From Candidatus Omnitrophota bacterium (lineage in GTDB: Bacteria; Omnitrophota; Gorgyraeia; Gygaellales; JAHJCI01): a stretch of 5,364 nt of DNA. Below the pieces are notes generated by a model. The model was not told the origin of the DNA and searched no databases. It saw only the letters and a list, made by a program, of their open reading frames with translations. The DNA is taken from assembly GCA_016783355.1 (NCBI GenBank), contig JADHWR010000073.1:1-5364 (forward strand), given 5' to 3'. A program made the translations under genes and the position numbers. Positions 4,741-5,364 of the stretch are shown here, piece by piece; within the stretch, counting starts at the first letter, position 1, and each line of letters opens with the position of its first letter.

Positions 4741-5364
4741 ATGAAGAAGCAGTCTATGAATATCCTACAGATATTGCCTGAGTTGAATGTTGGCGGCGTG
4801 GAAACAGGAACGCGGGATCTGGCTAAGTATTTGGTTGAGAGAGAGCATAAGAGCGTGGTTGTTTCCAACGGAGGAGCTTTAGTTAGTGAGTTAGAAAAAC
4901 AGGGCTCAAGGCATTACCTTCTTCCTGTGCATAAGAAATCAATATTTACAATTCTTTGGACGATTCCCAAACTGGTTGAGATTATTCGTAAAGAAGAGAT
5001 TGATATTGTGCATGCTCGTTCGCGCGTTCCTGCTTGGATTGCCTTTTTTGCCGCTCGCCTGACGGGTAAGGTATTTATTACTACCTGTCACGGGTATTAT
5101 AAGACACATTTCGCCAGTCGGCCAATGGGTTGGGGAAAATTAGCTATTTGTCCAAGTCAAGCAATCGCCAATCATATGAATAAGGATTTTGGCCTACCCT
5201 TAGAACGTATCCGATTAGTTCCCCGCGGGGTAGATTTAGAAAGATTTACGTTTACCTTGCCGGAGAAAAAAAAATCAAGCGTATTCAATATTGGCATCAT
5301 TGGTCGACTTAGCCCAATAAAAGGCCATACCTATTTTCTTCGGGCAATAGCCCGGGTAATCCGT
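4741..5364 (+). CDS. Family 4 glycosyltransferase, N-terminal part (runs off the edge)
   Basis: The frame is open for 208 codons from ATG 4741 to the last base of the window, with no stop, so the C-terminus is missing. It shows the N-terminal Rossmann domain of a GT-B, GT4-type transferase: ILQILPELNVGGVET (8-22) with the glycine-rich acceptor-side loop, DIVHARSRVPAW (88-99), TTCHGYY (114-120), CPSQAIANHM (137-146), then the inter-domain VPRGVDLERF (160-169) and the first strand of the donor domain, IGIIGRLSPIKGH (184-196). Such enzymes use a nucleotide-sugar donor and retain anomeric configuration. The EX7E donor motif lies beyond the edge. Context after waaA-lpxK-lpxL suggests sugar addition to the LPS core or another envelope glycan, but sugar and acceptor cannot be named. 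An A9 run at 5266-5274 encodes the lysines at 176-178. Confidence 0.9.
   Translation, partial: MKKQSMNILQILPELNVGGVETGTRDLAKYLVEREHKSVVVSNGGALVSELEKQGSRHYLLPVHKKSIFTILWTIPKLVEIIRKEEIDIVHARSRVPAWIAFFAARLTGKVFITTCHGYYKTHFASRPMGWGKLAICPSQAIANHMNKDFGLPLERIRLVPRGVDLERFTFTLPEKKKSSVFNIGIIGRLSPIKGHTYFLRAIARVIR

Noticed and set aside
5221..5230. CCCCGCGGGG perfect palindrome in the glycosyltransferase gene
   Set aside because: It encodes the conserved VPRGVD motif, so protein constraint accounts for the sequence.
5266..5274. A9 run as a possible programmed slippage site
   Set aside because: The frame continues correctly into GIIGRLSPIKGH after the run, and no alternative frame product is supported.
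1..5364. CRISPR array, tRNA or rRNA genes, intact insertion sequence or defence system
   Set aside because: No regularly spaced repeats with unique spacers, no cloverleaf or rRNA-like stretch, and no transposase or defence domain were seen on either strand.

Overview
The window looks like chromosomal DNA of a Gram-negative-type (diderm) bacterium of moderate-to-low G+C (judged by eye, not counted). All genes lie on the + strand. The core is a lipopolysaccharide/lipid A assembly cluster: Kdo transferase (waaA), tetraacyldisaccharide 4'-kinase (lpxK), a lipid A late acyltransferase fused to an ELM1-like domain, and the start of a family 4 glycosyltransferase. The gene style and the short repeats inserted in the genes remind me of Candidatus Omnitrophota or a related uncultured lineage. 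That placement is inference from memory and is not proven by the window.

Layout. Positions 2-280 hold the C-terminal end of a nitroreductase/SagB-type dehydrogenase, unrelated in function to the rest. Positions 281-429 are non-coding and almost entirely made of small palindromes and direct repeats. From 430 the lipid A genes run without gaps: waaA (430-1749), lpxK (1712-2806) and the acyltransferase/ELM1 fusion (2769-4715). Each junction overlaps by 38 nt. After a 25-nt purine-rich spacer comes a GT4 glycosyltransferase (4741 onward), which runs off the right edge. Tight packing implies one transcript.

How the genes work together. LpxK phosphorylates the 4' position of the lipid A disaccharide, WaaA adds Kdo from CMP-Kdo, and the LpxL-like domain adds a secondary acyl chain. 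The GT4 enzyme, and possibly the ELM1-like domain, would then act on envelope glycans.

The most striking structure is a set of short repeats embedded in frame in the coding sequences: a GC-rich palindrome in waaA, a TCGAT heptamer array in lpxK, a GACTAT-type heptamer array in lpxK that appears split by a 24-nt CCCTGAG...AAGGG element, and a weaker TCAA-type heptamer run in the fusion gene. The protein insertions they encode fall between conserved motifs, as expected of repeats that spread and are tolerated in loops. The second notable item is the fusion of a lipid A acyltransferase to a complete ELM1-like domain of unknown bacterial function.
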